A model generated the notes under the pieces. It saw only the letters and a program-made list of their open reading frames with translations. It searched no databases and was not told the DNA's origin. From Streptomyces sulfonofaciens (GTDB lineage Bacteria > Actinomycetota > Actinomycetes > Streptomycetales > Streptomycetaceae): a stretch of DNA of 64,000 bases. The stretch is taken from contig NZ_BNCD01000023.1 in NCBI RefSeq assembly GCF_014656295.1, positions 54,904 to 118,903 of the forward strand, in the 5' to 3' direction. Shown here piece after piece: positions 26,677-36,266 of this stretch (positions are counted from its first letter, which is position 1; each line of letters opens with the position of its first letter). The translations under genes and the position numbers were made by a program.

Positions 26677-27186
26677 TCACTTCTCCCGCAGCCGCTGCAA
26701 CAGGGCCTCGGTGACCACGTCGGGCAGCAGGTGGGAGACGTCGCCGCCCCAGGTGGCCACCTCCTTCACCAGCGAGGAGGACAGGAAGCTGTACGTGGGG
26801 TTCGTGGGCACGAAGAGGGTCTCGACGCCCGAGAGGCCGTTGTTCATCTGGGCCATCTGCAACTCGTAGTCGAAGTCGCTGACCGCTCGCAGGCCCTTGA
26901 CGATGGCGGGGATGTCGCGCTGCTTGCAGAAGTCGACGAGCAGGCCGTGGAATGCCTCCACCCGGACGTTGCCGAACTCGGCGGTGACCTGGCGGATCAG
27001 GTCGATCCGCTCGTCGATGGCGAAGAGGCCCTTCTTCGACTTGTTGATCATCACCGCGACGTACACCTCGTCGTACAGCTTGGAGGCGCGGGCGATGATG
27101 TCGAGATGGCCATTGGTGATGGGGTCGAACGACCCCGGACAGACGGCGCGGCGCAACTGAAGTCCCTCGCTCTCCGGTCCGGTCAT
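26677..27186 (-). CDS. coaD: Phosphopantetheine adenylyltransferase
   Basis: Penultimate coenzyme A enzyme: pantetheine 4'-phosphate plus ATP to dephospho-CoA. 169 aa, usual length. Nucleotidyl-transferase motif CPGSFDPITNGHLDIIARA (the T/HxGH element is TNGH), the substrate segment MINKSKKGLF, and the C-terminal signature NPTYSFLSSSLVKEVATWGGDVSHLLP. The ATG start overlaps the rsmD stop by 4 nt (ATGA), so the two are translationally coupled, a very common bacterial pair. Confidence 0.96.
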   Translation of the reverse strand: MTGPESEGLQLRRAVCPGSFDPITNGHLDIIARASKLYDEVYVAVMINKSKKGLFAIDERIDLIRQVTAEFGNVRVEAFHGLLVDFCKQRDIPAIVKGLRAVSDFDYELQMAQMNNGLSGVETLFVPTNPTYSFLSSSLVKEVATWGGDVSHLLPDVVTEALLQRLREK

Positions 27187-27767
27187 GGTGCGTGGTTCCT
27201 CGTAGAGGCGGCGCGACCGTACCAAAACGTGCCTTCGCCGTATCGCCGGGACCTGAGGGGCTCGAAACCACCGGGCCACCCGAACTCCCCGCCTCTGGTG
27301 CTGCGCTCCACGGTGACGAGCGCTTCGGCGGCGAGCCAGCCCCGGGCGCCGAGTGTGATCAGGATCTCGCCAAGATCGCTGTCCGGGAGCGCGTAGGGCG
27401 GGTCCAGGAAGACGATGTCGTAAGGCTGGCCGGGCGGTTCTCCCGCGAGGGTCTGCCCGGCCTTCCCGGCTCGGACCTCGGCGCCCGGCAGGCCCAGGGC
27501 GCGGACGTTCTCCCGCAGGGTGCGCACGGCCCTGGGGTCGGCCTCCACGAGCAGCGCGTGGGCGGCGCCCCTGGACAGCGCCTCCAGGCCCACGGCGCCG
27601 GAGCCCGCGTACAGGTCGGCGACCCGGGCGCCGTCGAGGGTGCCGCGCAGGGACTGCCAGGTCGAGAACAGGCCCTCGCGCGCCCGGTCCGAGGTGGGCC
27701 GGGTGCCCTGGCCCGGCGGCACGGCCAGGCGGCGTCCGCCGGCCGCACCGGCGATCACGCGGGTCAT
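27183..27767 (-). CDS. rsmD: 16S rRNA (guanine966-N2)-methyltransferase RsmD
   Basis: SAM-dependent methyltransferase of 194 aa acting on G966 of 16S rRNA during 30S assembly. Visible: MTRVIAGAAGGRRLAVPPG, the SAM-binding segment VADLYAGSGAVGLEALSRGA, and the N6/N2-type catalytic DPPY in IVFLDPPYALPD. ATG start with AAGGA upstream. Operon with coaD. Confidence 0.95.
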   Translation of the reverse strand: MTRVIAGAAGGRRLAVPPGQGTRPTSDRAREGLFSTWQSLRGTLDGARVADLYAGSGAVGLEALSRGAAHALLVEADPRAVRTLRENVRALGLPGAEVRAGKAGQTLAGEPPGQPYDIVFLDPPYALPDSDLGEILITLGARGWLAAEALVTVERSTRGGEFGWPGGFEPLRSRRYGEGTFWYGRAASTRNHAP

Positions 27768-27969
27768 GTCAATCCTTGTCGGTCCGGGTACCGGGAGCGC
27801 CTGGTGGCGGCCCCCTGTGGTGCTCTGCCGCCAGTGTCTCAGCTTCCCGCCGAGGGCCTCTGCCGTTCCCTTCCCGGCTCCCTCCCGGAGGGTGCCGCCG
27901 TGCCCGGCCGCGGCGCGGTCGCCCCGGCCCCGCGCGGGGAGCGGGCGACCGGGCCGCGGCCAGCCCGGG

Positions 27970-27996
27970 CCGCCGCCCCGGGATGCGGGGCGGCGG
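27970..27996. terminator. Hairpin between rsmD and the secreted-protein gene
   Basis: 10-bp perfect stem (27970-27979 with 27987-27996) and 7-nt loop, 32 nt past the stop of the minus-strand secreted-protein gene. More GC-rich inverted repeats lie at 27900-27960. Likely terminator. Confidence 0.65.
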
Positions 27997-28028
27997 GCTT
28001 GGGCGTGCCGAGGGTGGGGCGGGCAGGT

Positions 28029-28937
28029 TCAGCCCTTGACGAGGTGGACCGCCACGGTCTGGCTGTCCGTCGCGCTCTGGCCGGCGTAGTCCGGGTCGCT
28101 CGCGCGCGCCTGGGCCGAGACCTCCACGTCGCCCCTGCGGAACGGAGTGGTGCCGCTCGGGTCGGCCTGGGCCGTCCAGGCGACCGGGTCACCGGGCGCG
28201 CAGTCCACCGAGGTGCTGTAGCTGCCCCGGACGATGACGCCCTTCTTCACCTGTGTGACGTTGCCCGTGACATCGATCCTGACCGGCTTGTTGCAACTGA
28301 CCGTGCCGTGCACGGTGGCCTTGCCGTTCAGGGTGCTCGCCGTGCCGTCGGGCGCGACGGCTATGCCGAGGTCGAGCGTGGCGGGCGGGGCGGGGTTGGC
28401 GATGTGCACCTCGCCGCGCAGCGCCGCGGTGCCCCCCTCGCAGTGCTGCTCGTAGGTGGCGTCCAGGGCCTCGACGTAGCCGTTCGGGCCGAAGTCCGCC
28501 TTGGAGACCGTGAAGGAGCCCGTGAGGGTGTTGCAGCCGCGGCCGTTGCCGTCCAGGGAGAGCCCGGGCTCCGCGGGGCCGTTGAACGGGTAGCGGGTGG
28601 CACCCTCGTAGGTGCCCGGCTCCAGCGCCTGGCCCTGCGGGGCGGCGAGGTCCAGGTACCACCAGTCGCCGTGCGCGCCGGTGACCGCGACGCTGACGTG
28701 CTGGTGGTCGGAGTCGGCCGTGACGTCGAGCCTGTCCTGCGCGTCGGTCGAGTAGGAGTACGACTGGCCGCCGCTGATGTAGTCCCCCGCGTCGCCGCTG
28801 AACTCGAGCGTGCCGGAGGTGGCCTCCTGTGCCTGTGCGGCGGCCCCGCCGAGCAGCCCGGTGGCGCCGGCGGCGAACGCCAGGGCGAGGGCCAGGGCCC
28901 CTGCCGCCCGGGCGGATCTGTACCTGGTGAGTTTCAT
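28029..28937 (-). CDS. Secreted protein of unknown function
   Basis: 302 aa with a clear Sec signal peptide (KLTRYR, hydrophobic ALALALAFAAGATGLLGG, predicted cleavage AAQA-QE near residue 35). The mature part is rich in Gly, Thr, Ser and Asp, with no family I recognise; predicted mostly beta. Segments resemble pre-peptidase-type or adhesin-like beta sandwich folds (GDAGDYISGGQSYSYSTDAQ; GDWWYLDLAAPQGQALEPGTY). Only two mature cysteine pairs are likely. ATG preceded by GGGGGGT. It appears monocistronic. Confidence 0.8.
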   Translation of the reverse strand: MKLTRYRSARAAGALALALAFAAGATGLLGGAAAQAQEATSGTLEFSGDAGDYISGGQSYSYSTDAQDRLDVTADSDHQHVSVAVTGAHGDWWYLDLAAPQGQALEPGTYEGATRYPFNGPAEPGLSLDGNGRGCNTLTGSFTVSKADFGPNGYVEALDATYEQHCEGGTAALRGEVHIANPAPPATLDLGIAVAPDGTASTLNGKATVHGTVSCNKPVRIDVTGNVTQVKKGVIVRGSYSTSVDCAPGDPVAWTAQADPSGTTPFRRGDVEVSAQARASDPDYAGQSATDSQTVAVHLVKG

Positions 28938-29072
28938 GAAGTACCCCCCAAAAGTGTGGTGTGTCGCCCGGCGGGGAGAAATCCCCGGCCGGGTCGGGAC
29001 AAGTCTGCCGATCACTCCGGATTGCCACAACTGTTTGAGCCGGGGGGAGTTACCGGATCCGGATCGCCCCCG

Positions 29073-29090
29073 CCCGGCCCCGGGGCCGGG
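29073..29090 (-). terminator. GC palindrome after recG
   Basis: An 18-bp perfect palindrome (29073-29090) immediately after the recG stop. It would form a tight GC hairpin; probable terminator, or a bidirectional block before the secreted-protein gene promoter. Confidence 0.5.
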
Positions 29091-29094
29091 GCGC

Positions 29095-31425
29095 TCAGCC
29101 CTTCTCCAGGTACTGCTCCCGCTCGGTGTCGAGCAGGGCGTCGAGGGCGGTCCGCAGCCCGGGCAGACGGATGAGGTCCGGGTCGGCGGCGACGACGGCG
29201 GCCGCCTCCGTACGCGCCTCGGCGATGATCTCCTCGTCCTCGATGACGGCGAGCACCCGCAGCGAGGAGCGCACCCCGGACTGCGCCTGGCCGAGCACGT
29301 CGCCCTCCCGGCGCTGCTCCAGGTCGATGCGGGAGAGCTCGAAGCCGTCCAGCGTGGCGGCGACGGCGTTCAGCCGGGCACGGGCGTCGCTGGCCTCGGG
29401 CATCTCGGTGACCAGCAGGCAGAGGCCGGGCGCGGTGCCGCGGCCGACGCGGCCGCGCAACTGGTGCAGTTGGGAGATGCCGAAGCGGTCGGCGTCCATG
29501 ATGACCATCGCAGTGGCGTTGGGGACGTTGACGCCGACCTCGATGACGGTGGTGGCGACCAGGACGTCGGTCTCGCCCGCGGCGAAGCGGCGCATCACGG
29601 CGTCCTTCTCGTCGGGCGGCATGCGGCCGTGCAGGGACTCGACGGTGAGCGCGCTCAGCGGGCCCTTGGCGAGTTGCTCCGCCACGTCCAGGACGGCGAG
29701 CGGGGGGCGCTTGTCCGGGTCGGCTCCGGAGTCCGGGGGCTCGTCCTGCGCGGGGGCGGCGGTCTTCGCTGAGCCGGGCTCGGCGGCAGTGGTCCTCGCG
29801 GAGGCGGTGGCACGGCCGCCCGCGCCCCCCTTGCCGGCCCCGCCGCGCTCCTTGCCGCCCGGGCCCGGCTGGTCCTCCTCGTCACCGATCCGCGGGCAGA
29901 CCACGTACGCCTGGTGGCCGGCCTCGACCTCCTCGCGGACCCGCTCCCAGGCCCGCTGGAGGAAGTGCGGCTTGTCCTGGGCGGGGACGACATGGCTGGC
30001 GATGGGCGATCGGCCGGCCGGGAGCTGGTCGAGGACCGACGTCTCCAGATCGCCGAAGACGGTCATGGCGACGGTGCGCGGGATGGGGGTGGCCGTCATG
30101 ACCAGCAGGTGCGGGGGCTGCCTGCCCTTGCCGCGCAGGGCGTCGCGCTGCTCCACGCCGAAGCGGTGCTGCTCGTCGACGACGACCAGGCCCAGGTCGT
30201 GGAACTGGACCTTGTCCTCGATGAGCGCATGGGTGCCGATGACGATGCCGGCCTCGCCGGTGACCAGGTCGAGCAGGGCCTGGCGGCGCGCGGCGGCCCC
30301 CATGGAGCCGGTCAGCAGCACCACCTTGGTGCCCTGCTCGGCGCCACCGAGCATTCCCGCCTCGGCCAGCTCGCCCATCATCTCCGTGACGGAGCGGTGG
30401 TGCTGCTGGGCGAGCACCTCGGTGGGCGCGAGCATCGCGGCCTGGCCTCCGGCGTCGACCACGGCGAGCATGGCCCGCAGCGCCACCATGGTCTTGCCGG
30501 AGCCCACCTCGCCCTGGAGCAGGCGGTGCATCGGGTGCTCCGTCGCGAGGTCGTCGAAGATCTCCCGGGAGACCTGCCGCTGGCCCTCGGTGAGCGTGAA
30601 CGGCAGCCGGGCGTCGAAGGCGGCGAGCAGGCCGTCGGGCAGCGGCCTGCGGGGCACGGCCGGCAACTGGCCGTCCGCGTGCCGCCGGCGGGCCAGGGCC
30701 ACCTGGAGGACGAAGGCCTCGTCCCACTTGAGGCGGGCGCGGGCGTCGGCGACGTCCGCCTTGGTGGCCGGTCGGTGGATCTTGAGCAGCGCCTCCGGGA
30801 GCGGGACAAGGCCGCGGCCCTCCATGAGACCGGGCGGCAGCGGGTCGACGGCGTCCGGGGCGGAGGGCAGCACCGCGTCGACCGCCTTGGCGATCTTCCA
30901 GGACTCCAGCTTCGCGGTGGCCGGGTAGATCGGGATCAGGGCGCCCGCCCAGGAGTCCACGGCCTCGGCGGCCTCCGCGGTGTCGCCGGCGTCCGCGCGC
31001 AGCAGTTGGTAGGCGGGGTGGGCGAGCTGGAGCCTGCGGTTGAAGACGGAGACCTTGCCGGCGAACATCGCACGGGTGCCGGGCAGCAGGTCCTTGTGCG
31101 GCTTGTGCACGCCGCGGCCGAAGAAGACGAGCTGGAGCTGGCCGCTGCCGTCGGTGATGGTGACCTCGAGCCGCTGGCCGCTGCCCGACCGGAAGGACAG
31201 CAGCCGGGCGCTGGCCACCTGCGCGACGACCGTGACGTGCTCGTCGAGCGGGAGGTCGGCGAGGCGGGTGAGCTCACCGCGCTCCGCGTAGCGGCGGGGG
31301 TAGTGGTGCAGCAGGTCTCCGACGGTGTGCAGGCCGAGGTGCTCGGCCATCACCTTCGCGGTGGCGGGGCCGATCACTTTCCTCAGGGGTTCTTCGAGCG
31401 CGGGCACGAGTCCATTGGACACCAC
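29095..31425 (-). CDS. recG: ATP-dependent DNA helicase RecG
   Basis: Branch-migration helicase of about 776 aa for stalled-fork and recombination processing. Wedge/OB domain at about 50-180 (LHHYPRRYAERGELTRLADL). Helicase motifs: LLQGEVGSGKTMVALRAM (Walker A), VVVDEQHRFGVEQR (DExH-like), MTATPIPRTVAMT, and C-terminal VATTVIEVGVNVPNAT and HQLRGRVGRG. A Gly/Ala/Glu-rich insert of about 60 residues (GPGGKERGGAGKGG region) separates the helicase lobes. Start uncertain among GTG 31425, 31422 and 31407; none has a strong Shine-Dalgarno. It is downstream of the DAK-domain gene. Confidence 0.94.
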   Translation of the reverse strand: MVSNGLVPALEEPLRKVIGPATAKVMAEHLGLHTVGDLLHHYPRRYAERGELTRLADLPLDEHVTVVAQVASARLLSFRSGSGQRLEVTITDGSGQLQLVFFGRGVHKPHKDLLPGTRAMFAGKVSVFNRRLQLAHPAYQLLRADAGDTAEAAEAVDSWAGALIPIYPATAKLESWKIAKAVDAVLPSAPDAVDPLPPGLMEGRGLVPLPEALLKIHRPATKADVADARARLKWDEAFVLQVALARRRHADGQLPAVPRRPLPDGLLAAFDARLPFTLTEGQRQVSREIFDDLATEHPMHRLLQGEVGSGKTMVALRAMLAVVDAGGQAAMLAPTEVLAQQHHRSVTEMMGELAEAGMLGGAEQGTKVVLLTGSMGAAARRQALLDLVTGEAGIVIGTHALIEDKVQFHDLGLVVVDEQHRFGVEQRDALRGKGRQPPHLLVMTATPIPRTVAMTVFGDLETSVLDQLPAGRSPIASHVVPAQDKPHFLQRAWERVREEVEAGHQAYVVCPRIGDEEDQPGPGGKERGGAGKGGAGGRATASARTTAAEPGSAKTAAPAQDEPPDSGADPDKRPPLAVLDVAEQLAKGPLSALTVESLHGRMPPDEKDAVMRRFAAGETDVLVATTVIEVGVNVPNATAMVIMDADRFGISQLHQLRGRVGRGTAPGLCLLVTEMPEASDARARLNAVAATLDGFELSRIDLEQRREGDVLGQAQSGVRSSLRVLAVIEDEEIIAEARTEAAAVVAADPDLIRLPGLRTALDALLDTEREQYLEKG

Positions 31426-31481
31426 GGCACCGACAATCCGCGGACCCGGCGGCGGGAGCCGCGCACGGGACCGCGCGCGTC

Positions 31482-33518
31482 CTACTCCACGCCGATGAGG
31501 AGCAGCGGGCTCAGGTGGCCGCCCTGGTAGAGGACCGTGTCCACGGCCAGGTGGGAGTCGCGCACGTGCGCTTCGAGGCGCCGTGCGACGGCGTCGGGGA
31601 ACCCCTCGGACAGCACGAGCGTGACCATCTCGCCGCCCGAGGACAGCATCCGGTCGAGGACCGCGGTGCCGGCGCCCGTGGCGTCGGACCCGATCACGGC
31701 CACGTCCCCGTCGATCAGGCCCAGCACGTCGCCGGCCTGGCAGACCCCGGCGCTGGTCCACGACTGCCGTTCGGCGACGGTCAGCTCGGCGAAGCGCGTG
31801 GAGCCGGCGGCCGACGTCATGGCGACCACGTCCTCGTCGAAGCGCCGCTCGGGCTCGTGCACGGCGAGGGCGGCGACACCCTGGACCGCGGCGCGGGTGG
31901 GGATGACGGCGACGCGTATGCCCGCGGTCCTGGCCTGTTCCGCCGCGGCGGCCGCCGTGTGCCGCAGCGCGCCGTCGTTGGGCAGCAGGACCACCTCGTG
32001 GGCGTGCGCCCGCCGGATCGCGGCCACCAGCTCCCCGCTGGCGGGCGGCTCCCCGGGGCGGGCGAGCACCGTGGTGGCGCCGGCGGCCGCGCACAGCGCG
32101 CCGAGGCCCTCGCCCGGCACCACGGCCACCACCGCGCGCCGGGCCCGCTCGCGCCGCGGCGGCTCGGCGGGGGCGGTGCCGGCGTGCGCGTCGCCGGCAC
32201 CGAAGTGGGTGATGCGGATCCGGTACGGCCGCCCGGCCTCCACACCGGCCTCGACGGCGGCGCCCGCGTCGTCCACGTGCACGTGGACGTTCCACAGGCC
32301 GTCGCCGCCGACCACCACCAGTGAGTCACCGAGCGCGTCGAGCCTGGCGCGCAGCCGGTGCACGGCCGCGTCCGCGGCCTCCAGGAGGTAGATCACCTCA
32401 TAGGCCGGGCCGGCGCAGCCGCCCGAGGAGTCCGCGGTGTCCTCGCACGCGGTGCCGGTGTCCTCGCACGTGGTGCCGGTGTCCTCGGCCGCCGCGGTGT
32501 ACTCGTCCGCGGGACCCTTCAGCGGGCCGCGGGCCCGGGGGCCCGCGGGTTTCGGTGCCGTGCCGGTGCAGACCTCGGCGAGTGCCGCCAGGACGACCAC
32601 GAGCCCCTGCCCGCCCGCGTCCACGACGCCGGCGCGGCCGAGCGCCGCCAACTGCTCCGGAGTGGCGTCCAGTGCGGCGCACGCGCCGTCATGGGCCGCG
32701 CGCGCCACCGCGCCGCAACCGCCCCGGGCCCGCTCCGCCGCCTCGGCCGCGGCGGTGGCCACGGTCAGCACCGTGCCCTCCACGGGATGGGCGACGGCCG
32801 CGTAGGCGGACTGGACCGCTCGCCGCAGGGCACGCCGCAACGCATCGGCACCGTCCGTACGCCGCAACGCGTCGGCACCGGCTGTGCCGCGCGGCCCTTC
32901 GGCCGCGTACTCGCCGCGCGCCTCCTCGTCCGGGCCGCGCGCCCCGCCGGCGCCGTCCGTGCCTCCGTCGCGCTCGCGGCCGCCCACCTGACCCACCTGA
33001 CCCACCTGGCCCGTCGGACCCGCATGGCCCGTCGGACCCGCATGGTCCCCGTGCTCCGCGGAGAGCACCTGGGCCATGCCGCGCAGCAACTGCGCGAGGA
33101 TGGTGCCCGAATTGCCCCGGGCGCCGATCAGTGCGCCGTGCGCCATGGCGCGCACCGCCTCGGCCAGGGTCGGGCGCTGCGGGTCGAGCCCCGCGAAGGC
33201 GGCCTCCACGGCCCGCACCGCGCTTTCCACCGTCAGATAGAGGTTGGTCCCGGTGTCCCCGTCGGCCACCGGGTAGACGTTGATGGCGTCGATCTCCTCG
33301 CGGGAGCGGCCCAGCCCGTCCAGCGCGAGCGTGCACCACGCGCGTACCGCGTCGGCGTCGAGGGCTCGTCCCGCGTCGTTCGGGGGGTGCCCGGCCTTCG
33401 GAAGGTGCCCGGACTGCTCGGACCGCCCGGCGGGGCGGGTCGGCCCGGCCGGCTCTCCACGGGGCGGCTGCTGCGGCGCCTGCGTCTCACTCGCCTCCTC
33501 GCTCTGCTGGGCTGGCAC
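31482..33518 (-). CDS. DAK-domain (YloV/FakA-like) protein
   Basis: 678 aa. An N-terminal DhaL-type nucleotide-binding domain has INVYPVADGDTGTNLYLT and ALIGARGNSGTILAQLLRGM, with VDAGGQGLVVVLAAL later, matching FakA/YloV proteins. The C-terminal half (YEVIYLLEA, GDGLWNVHVHVDD, VLLPNDGALRHTAAAAAEQA, LIDGDVAVIGSD) is the FakA C-terminal domain. In Firmicutes FakA phosphorylates fatty acids bound to FakB; whether this one does is not known. Linkers contain in-frame repeats (GHAGPTG, QVGQVGQVG, EDTGTxC). The usual recG neighbour; GTG at 33518 chosen from the ORF context. Confidence 0.85.
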   Translation of the reverse strand: MPAQQSEEASETQAPQQPPRGEPAGPTRPAGRSEQSGHLPKAGHPPNDAGRALDADAVRAWCTLALDGLGRSREEIDAINVYPVADGDTGTNLYLTVESAVRAVEAAFAGLDPQRPTLAEAVRAMAHGALIGARGNSGTILAQLLRGMAQVLSAEHGDHAGPTGHAGPTGQVGQVGQVGGRERDGGTDGAGGARGPDEEARGEYAAEGPRGTAGADALRRTDGADALRRALRRAVQSAYAAVAHPVEGTVLTVATAAAEAAERARGGCGAVARAAHDGACAALDATPEQLAALGRAGVVDAGGQGLVVVLAALAEVCTGTAPKPAGPRARGPLKGPADEYTAAAEDTGTTCEDTGTACEDTADSSGGCAGPAYEVIYLLEAADAAVHRLRARLDALGDSLVVVGGDGLWNVHVHVDDAGAAVEAGVEAGRPYRIRITHFGAGDAHAGTAPAEPPRRERARRAVVAVVPGEGLGALCAAAGATTVLARPGEPPASGELVAAIRRAHAHEVVLLPNDGALRHTAAAAAEQARTAGIRVAVIPTRAAVQGVAALAVHEPERRFDEDVVAMTSAAGSTRFAELTVAERQSWTSAGVCQAGDVLGLIDGDVAVIGSDATGAGTAVLDRMLSSGGEMVTLVLSEGFPDAVARRLEAHVRDSHLAVDTVLYQGGHLSPLLLIGVE
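32445..33048. repeat. Short tandem repeats within the DAK gene
   Basis: Three clusters: a 21-nt unit (ggtgtcctcgcacgcggtgcc type) around 32436-32490 coding EDTGTxC; a pair of cgcaacgc-tcggcaccg units near 32838-32880; and 9-nt acctgaccc units followed by two 18-nt gtcggacccgcatggccc units at 32988-33048. All are multiples of 3 and stay in frame. Confidence 0.75.
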
Positions 33519-33750
33519 GCAGCGTAGACCCCGTGGGGGGCGTGCAGGAGCAGGGACGTCGCGGGGGCCTGGCCGGCGGCGGGACCCGTGGGGGATCACC
33601 CGTGGTAGTTTCGTTGTACGGAACCAGCCGTTGTATGCTGCTCCGGTTGCCCGATACCCATCGGGCCTCTTCCCTGGCAGCGCCACCCGATCACTGATCC
33701 CGGCATGCCGGGATCCACCGTACGTGCATCTGAAGTCTTTGGAGTGTCCC

Positions 33751-33936
33751 GTGGCTGCCAACTGCGACGTCTGCGGCAAGGGGCCGGGCTTCGGCAACAG
33801 CATCTCCCACTCGCACCGCCGCACGCCCCGTCGCTGGAACCCGAACATCCAGCGCGTGCGTGCCGTGGTCGGTGGGACGCCGAAGCGGCTCAACGTCTGC
33901 ACCTCGTGCATCAAGGCCGGCAAGGTCTCGCGCTGA
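33751..33936 (+). CDS. rpmB: 50S ribosomal protein L28
   Basis: 61-aa large-subunit protein. The GTG start gives VAANCDVCGKGPGFGN, with GGAG 6 nt upstream. It has both CxxC pairs (CDVC and CTSC), the zinc-binding form, and the core SHRRTPRRWNPNIQRVRAVVGGTPKRLNVCTSC. Streptomycetes carry a second, Cys-less L28 elsewhere for zinc limitation, so this is the zinc-replete copy. Divergent from the DAK gene. Confidence 0.96.
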   Translation: MAANCDVCGKGPGFGNSISHSHRRTPRRWNPNIQRVRAVVGGTPKRLNVCTSCIKAGKVSR

Positions 33937-33943
33937 CGTAACT

Positions 33944-33974
33944 CTCCCCGCCCCCCTCGAAGGGGCCGGGGGAG
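33944..33974 (+). terminator. rpmB terminator
   Basis: GC hairpin directly after rpmB: CTCCCCGCCCC (33944-33954) pairs with the 33962-33974 arm, with one bulge and a loop around ccctcgaa. No U-run. The following stretch to 34338 has no recognisable gene and may hold the lost 5' half of the pseudogene. Confidence 0.7.
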
Positions 33975-34338
33975 GCTCATGGCGCGGCCACCTCACCGGT
34001 TGCTGCTGAGCCGGTCCGCCCTCGGGTGGACCGGCTTTCGTGTGCCCCGCGGACACCGCGCTCGCGATGCCCGGCCGCACTCGTGCGGGAGGCATCGCCG
34101 TCCGCACCGGACGTGGCCCCTCGTGACGCGCGGCCGCACCCACGGCGCGTGGCCGCATCCGTGGCACCCCGCCACCGCACCCGCGCCGTCCTGCGCCCCT
34201 CCCGAGCCCGCGCGCCGTCGTCCCTCCGCGGCACCGGGCCCCCGGGCCCTGGTCCCGTACCGCACGCACCCCCGTGCCCCGCGCCGGAGCACGGGCACGG
34301 GCCGTCTCCCGGCCGGTCCGCGCCCGAGCACGAGGGCG

Positions 34339-36266
34339 TCTGCTACGGTCGAACTCGCGCCGCTGGGCGACGGGTCCCGCATCCCCCACGCGATCCTCGG
34401 TGCGCTGGGTGCCAGGGAGGGGACCAGGGCCCAGGGCGGGGACGGCACGGAACGGCTTGCTCGCGGCGCTCGACGGGCGGTCCCTGCTGCTGGTGCTCGA
34501 CAACTTCGAGCACCTGGTGGACGAGGCGGCCCGCGTCACCGCGCTGCTGCTGGCGGCCTGCCCCGGGCTGCGGGTGCTGGCCACCAGCCGGGAGGCCCTG
34601 GGCATCACCGGGGAGGCGCTGTGCCGTGCCACCGCTGAGCACCCCGCTCGCGGTCCGGCTGTTCCTCGACCGCGCCTGCGCCGTCCGCCCCGGCGGCGGC
34701 GAAAACGGCGGCGAAAACGGAGACGGAGACGGCGACCGACACGGCCAAGGGGACGGACACGCGCGCGTGGCCCCGATCTGCGAGGCGCTTGACGGGCTGC
34801 CGCTGGCCATCGAACTCGCCGCGGCCCGGCTGCGCACCCTCACCCTGGATGAACTCGCCACCCGCCTCTGCCAGGGCCTCCACGCCTCCCCGGACGAGCC
34901 GGACGCCCTTGAGGGCGATCGGGACCTCCCCCGGGGCGGACGGTCGGCGGCGCCCGCGCAAGGACCGCCTCCTGCGGGCACGCCCCGCGCCGGCGGCGAC
35001 GACCGGTTCCGCCTGCTGCCCCGCGGCGACCGCACCAAGGCTCCCCGGCACCGCACCCTGCGTGCCGTCGTCGAATGGATGGCAGCTCCTCGACGAGGAG
35101 GAGCGGGAGCTGGCGCGGCGGCTGACGGCGTTCTCGGCGGCGCGGCCCTGGACGCCGTCGAGGCCGTCTGCGGCCCCCGCCACCCGGAGGACCTGCTGGC
35201 CTCGCTCGCCGAGAAGTCCTTCCTGGAGGCGGCCGGCGGCCGGTACCGGATGCTCCGGACGATCCGGGCCTCCTGCGCGGAGCAGTTGGACGGGCACGGT
35301 GAGGGCGACCGGCTGCGGGAGGCGCACGCCGCCTGCTTCCTGGCCGTCGCCGAGCGGGCGGAGCCCGGGTTGCGCGGCCGGGACCGGTTGCCGTGGCTGG
35401 CGGCGCTCACGGCGGAGCAGGGCAACCTCGACGCCGCCCTGCGGCATCTGCTGCGCACGGACGCGCGGCGCGCGCTGCGCATGATGGCGGCGCTGTCCTG
35501 GTTCTGGCGGCTGCGCGGACTGCACGGCGGGCAGGTCGGCACGGCCCGTGAGCTGCTCACGGCGGTGCTCGGGCAGCCGCCGGAGGGGCTGGCGGAGGAG
35601 TACGCGGTGTGCGTGTTCAACTTCCTCGCCGGAGACGGCCGCGACCCGCGGAACCGGCACGGGCCGCCCAGGCGGAGGCGGTGGTGGGCGCGCTCGGCCG
35701 GCGGCTGCGGCTGCCGTCCACCCTCGTGCTCTGGTCGGATACGACGGGACCGCTGCCACCGCCGCTCGACACGGACGTGAACACGCTGGTCGGCGGCGAT
35801 CCCTGGGGCGCGCGCTGCTCGGCGTCGGGGTGGGGTTCCGGGAGCTGTTCGCGGGCCGGATCGCCGCGTCCGAGGCGGCGTTCACCCGCGGGCTGGCCGG
35901 GTTCCGGTCCACCGGGGCCGCTGGGGCATGGCCAACTGCCTCGATCCGCTCGGTATGTTCGCCGACTGGCGCGGCGAGCGGTGGCGCGCCCTGCGGCTCC
36001 TGGACGAGGGCCTCGGGTACGTGCGCGCGCTTCAGGCGCCGGAGGAGACGGCGGACCTGCTCCAGCGGCGGGCGGCGGTGCTGCTGCGGATGGGCGGGTA
36101 CGGCCAGGCCAGGGAGCACTTCCTGGCGGCGGCCGAACCTCGCCGTGCCTACCGGCTGCTCGGCTCACCGCTGCTCGGCGGGTTCTTCAGGCGGCTCACG
36201 GAGAGGGCGGCGGCCGGCATCACGCTGAAGGACTACTCCCAGGACCTGTTCCGGACGGCGCCCTGA
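34339..36266 (+). pseudogene. Remnant of AfsR/LuxR-type ATPase-TPR regulator
   Basis: Fragments of one large regulator lie in order but in changing frames: VELAPLGDGSRIPHAILGAL (34342), LLLVLDNFEHLVDEAARV (34490), then LDGLPLAIELAAARLRTLTL (34790) and RHRTLRAVVEW (35050), WQLLDEEERELARRL (35080), AALDAVEAVCGPRHPEDLLA to RYRMLRTIRASCAEQL (35140-35290), TPR-like AEQGNLDAALRHLL (35410), and FADWRGERWRALRLLDEGLG (35960). At least six frame changes and no Walker A or DNA-binding domain remain. A GGENGGENGDGDGD repeat interrupts it near 34700. It overlaps the thiD 3' end by 47 nt, convergently. Family: NB-ARC-like SARP/LuxR regulators. Confidence 0.85.
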
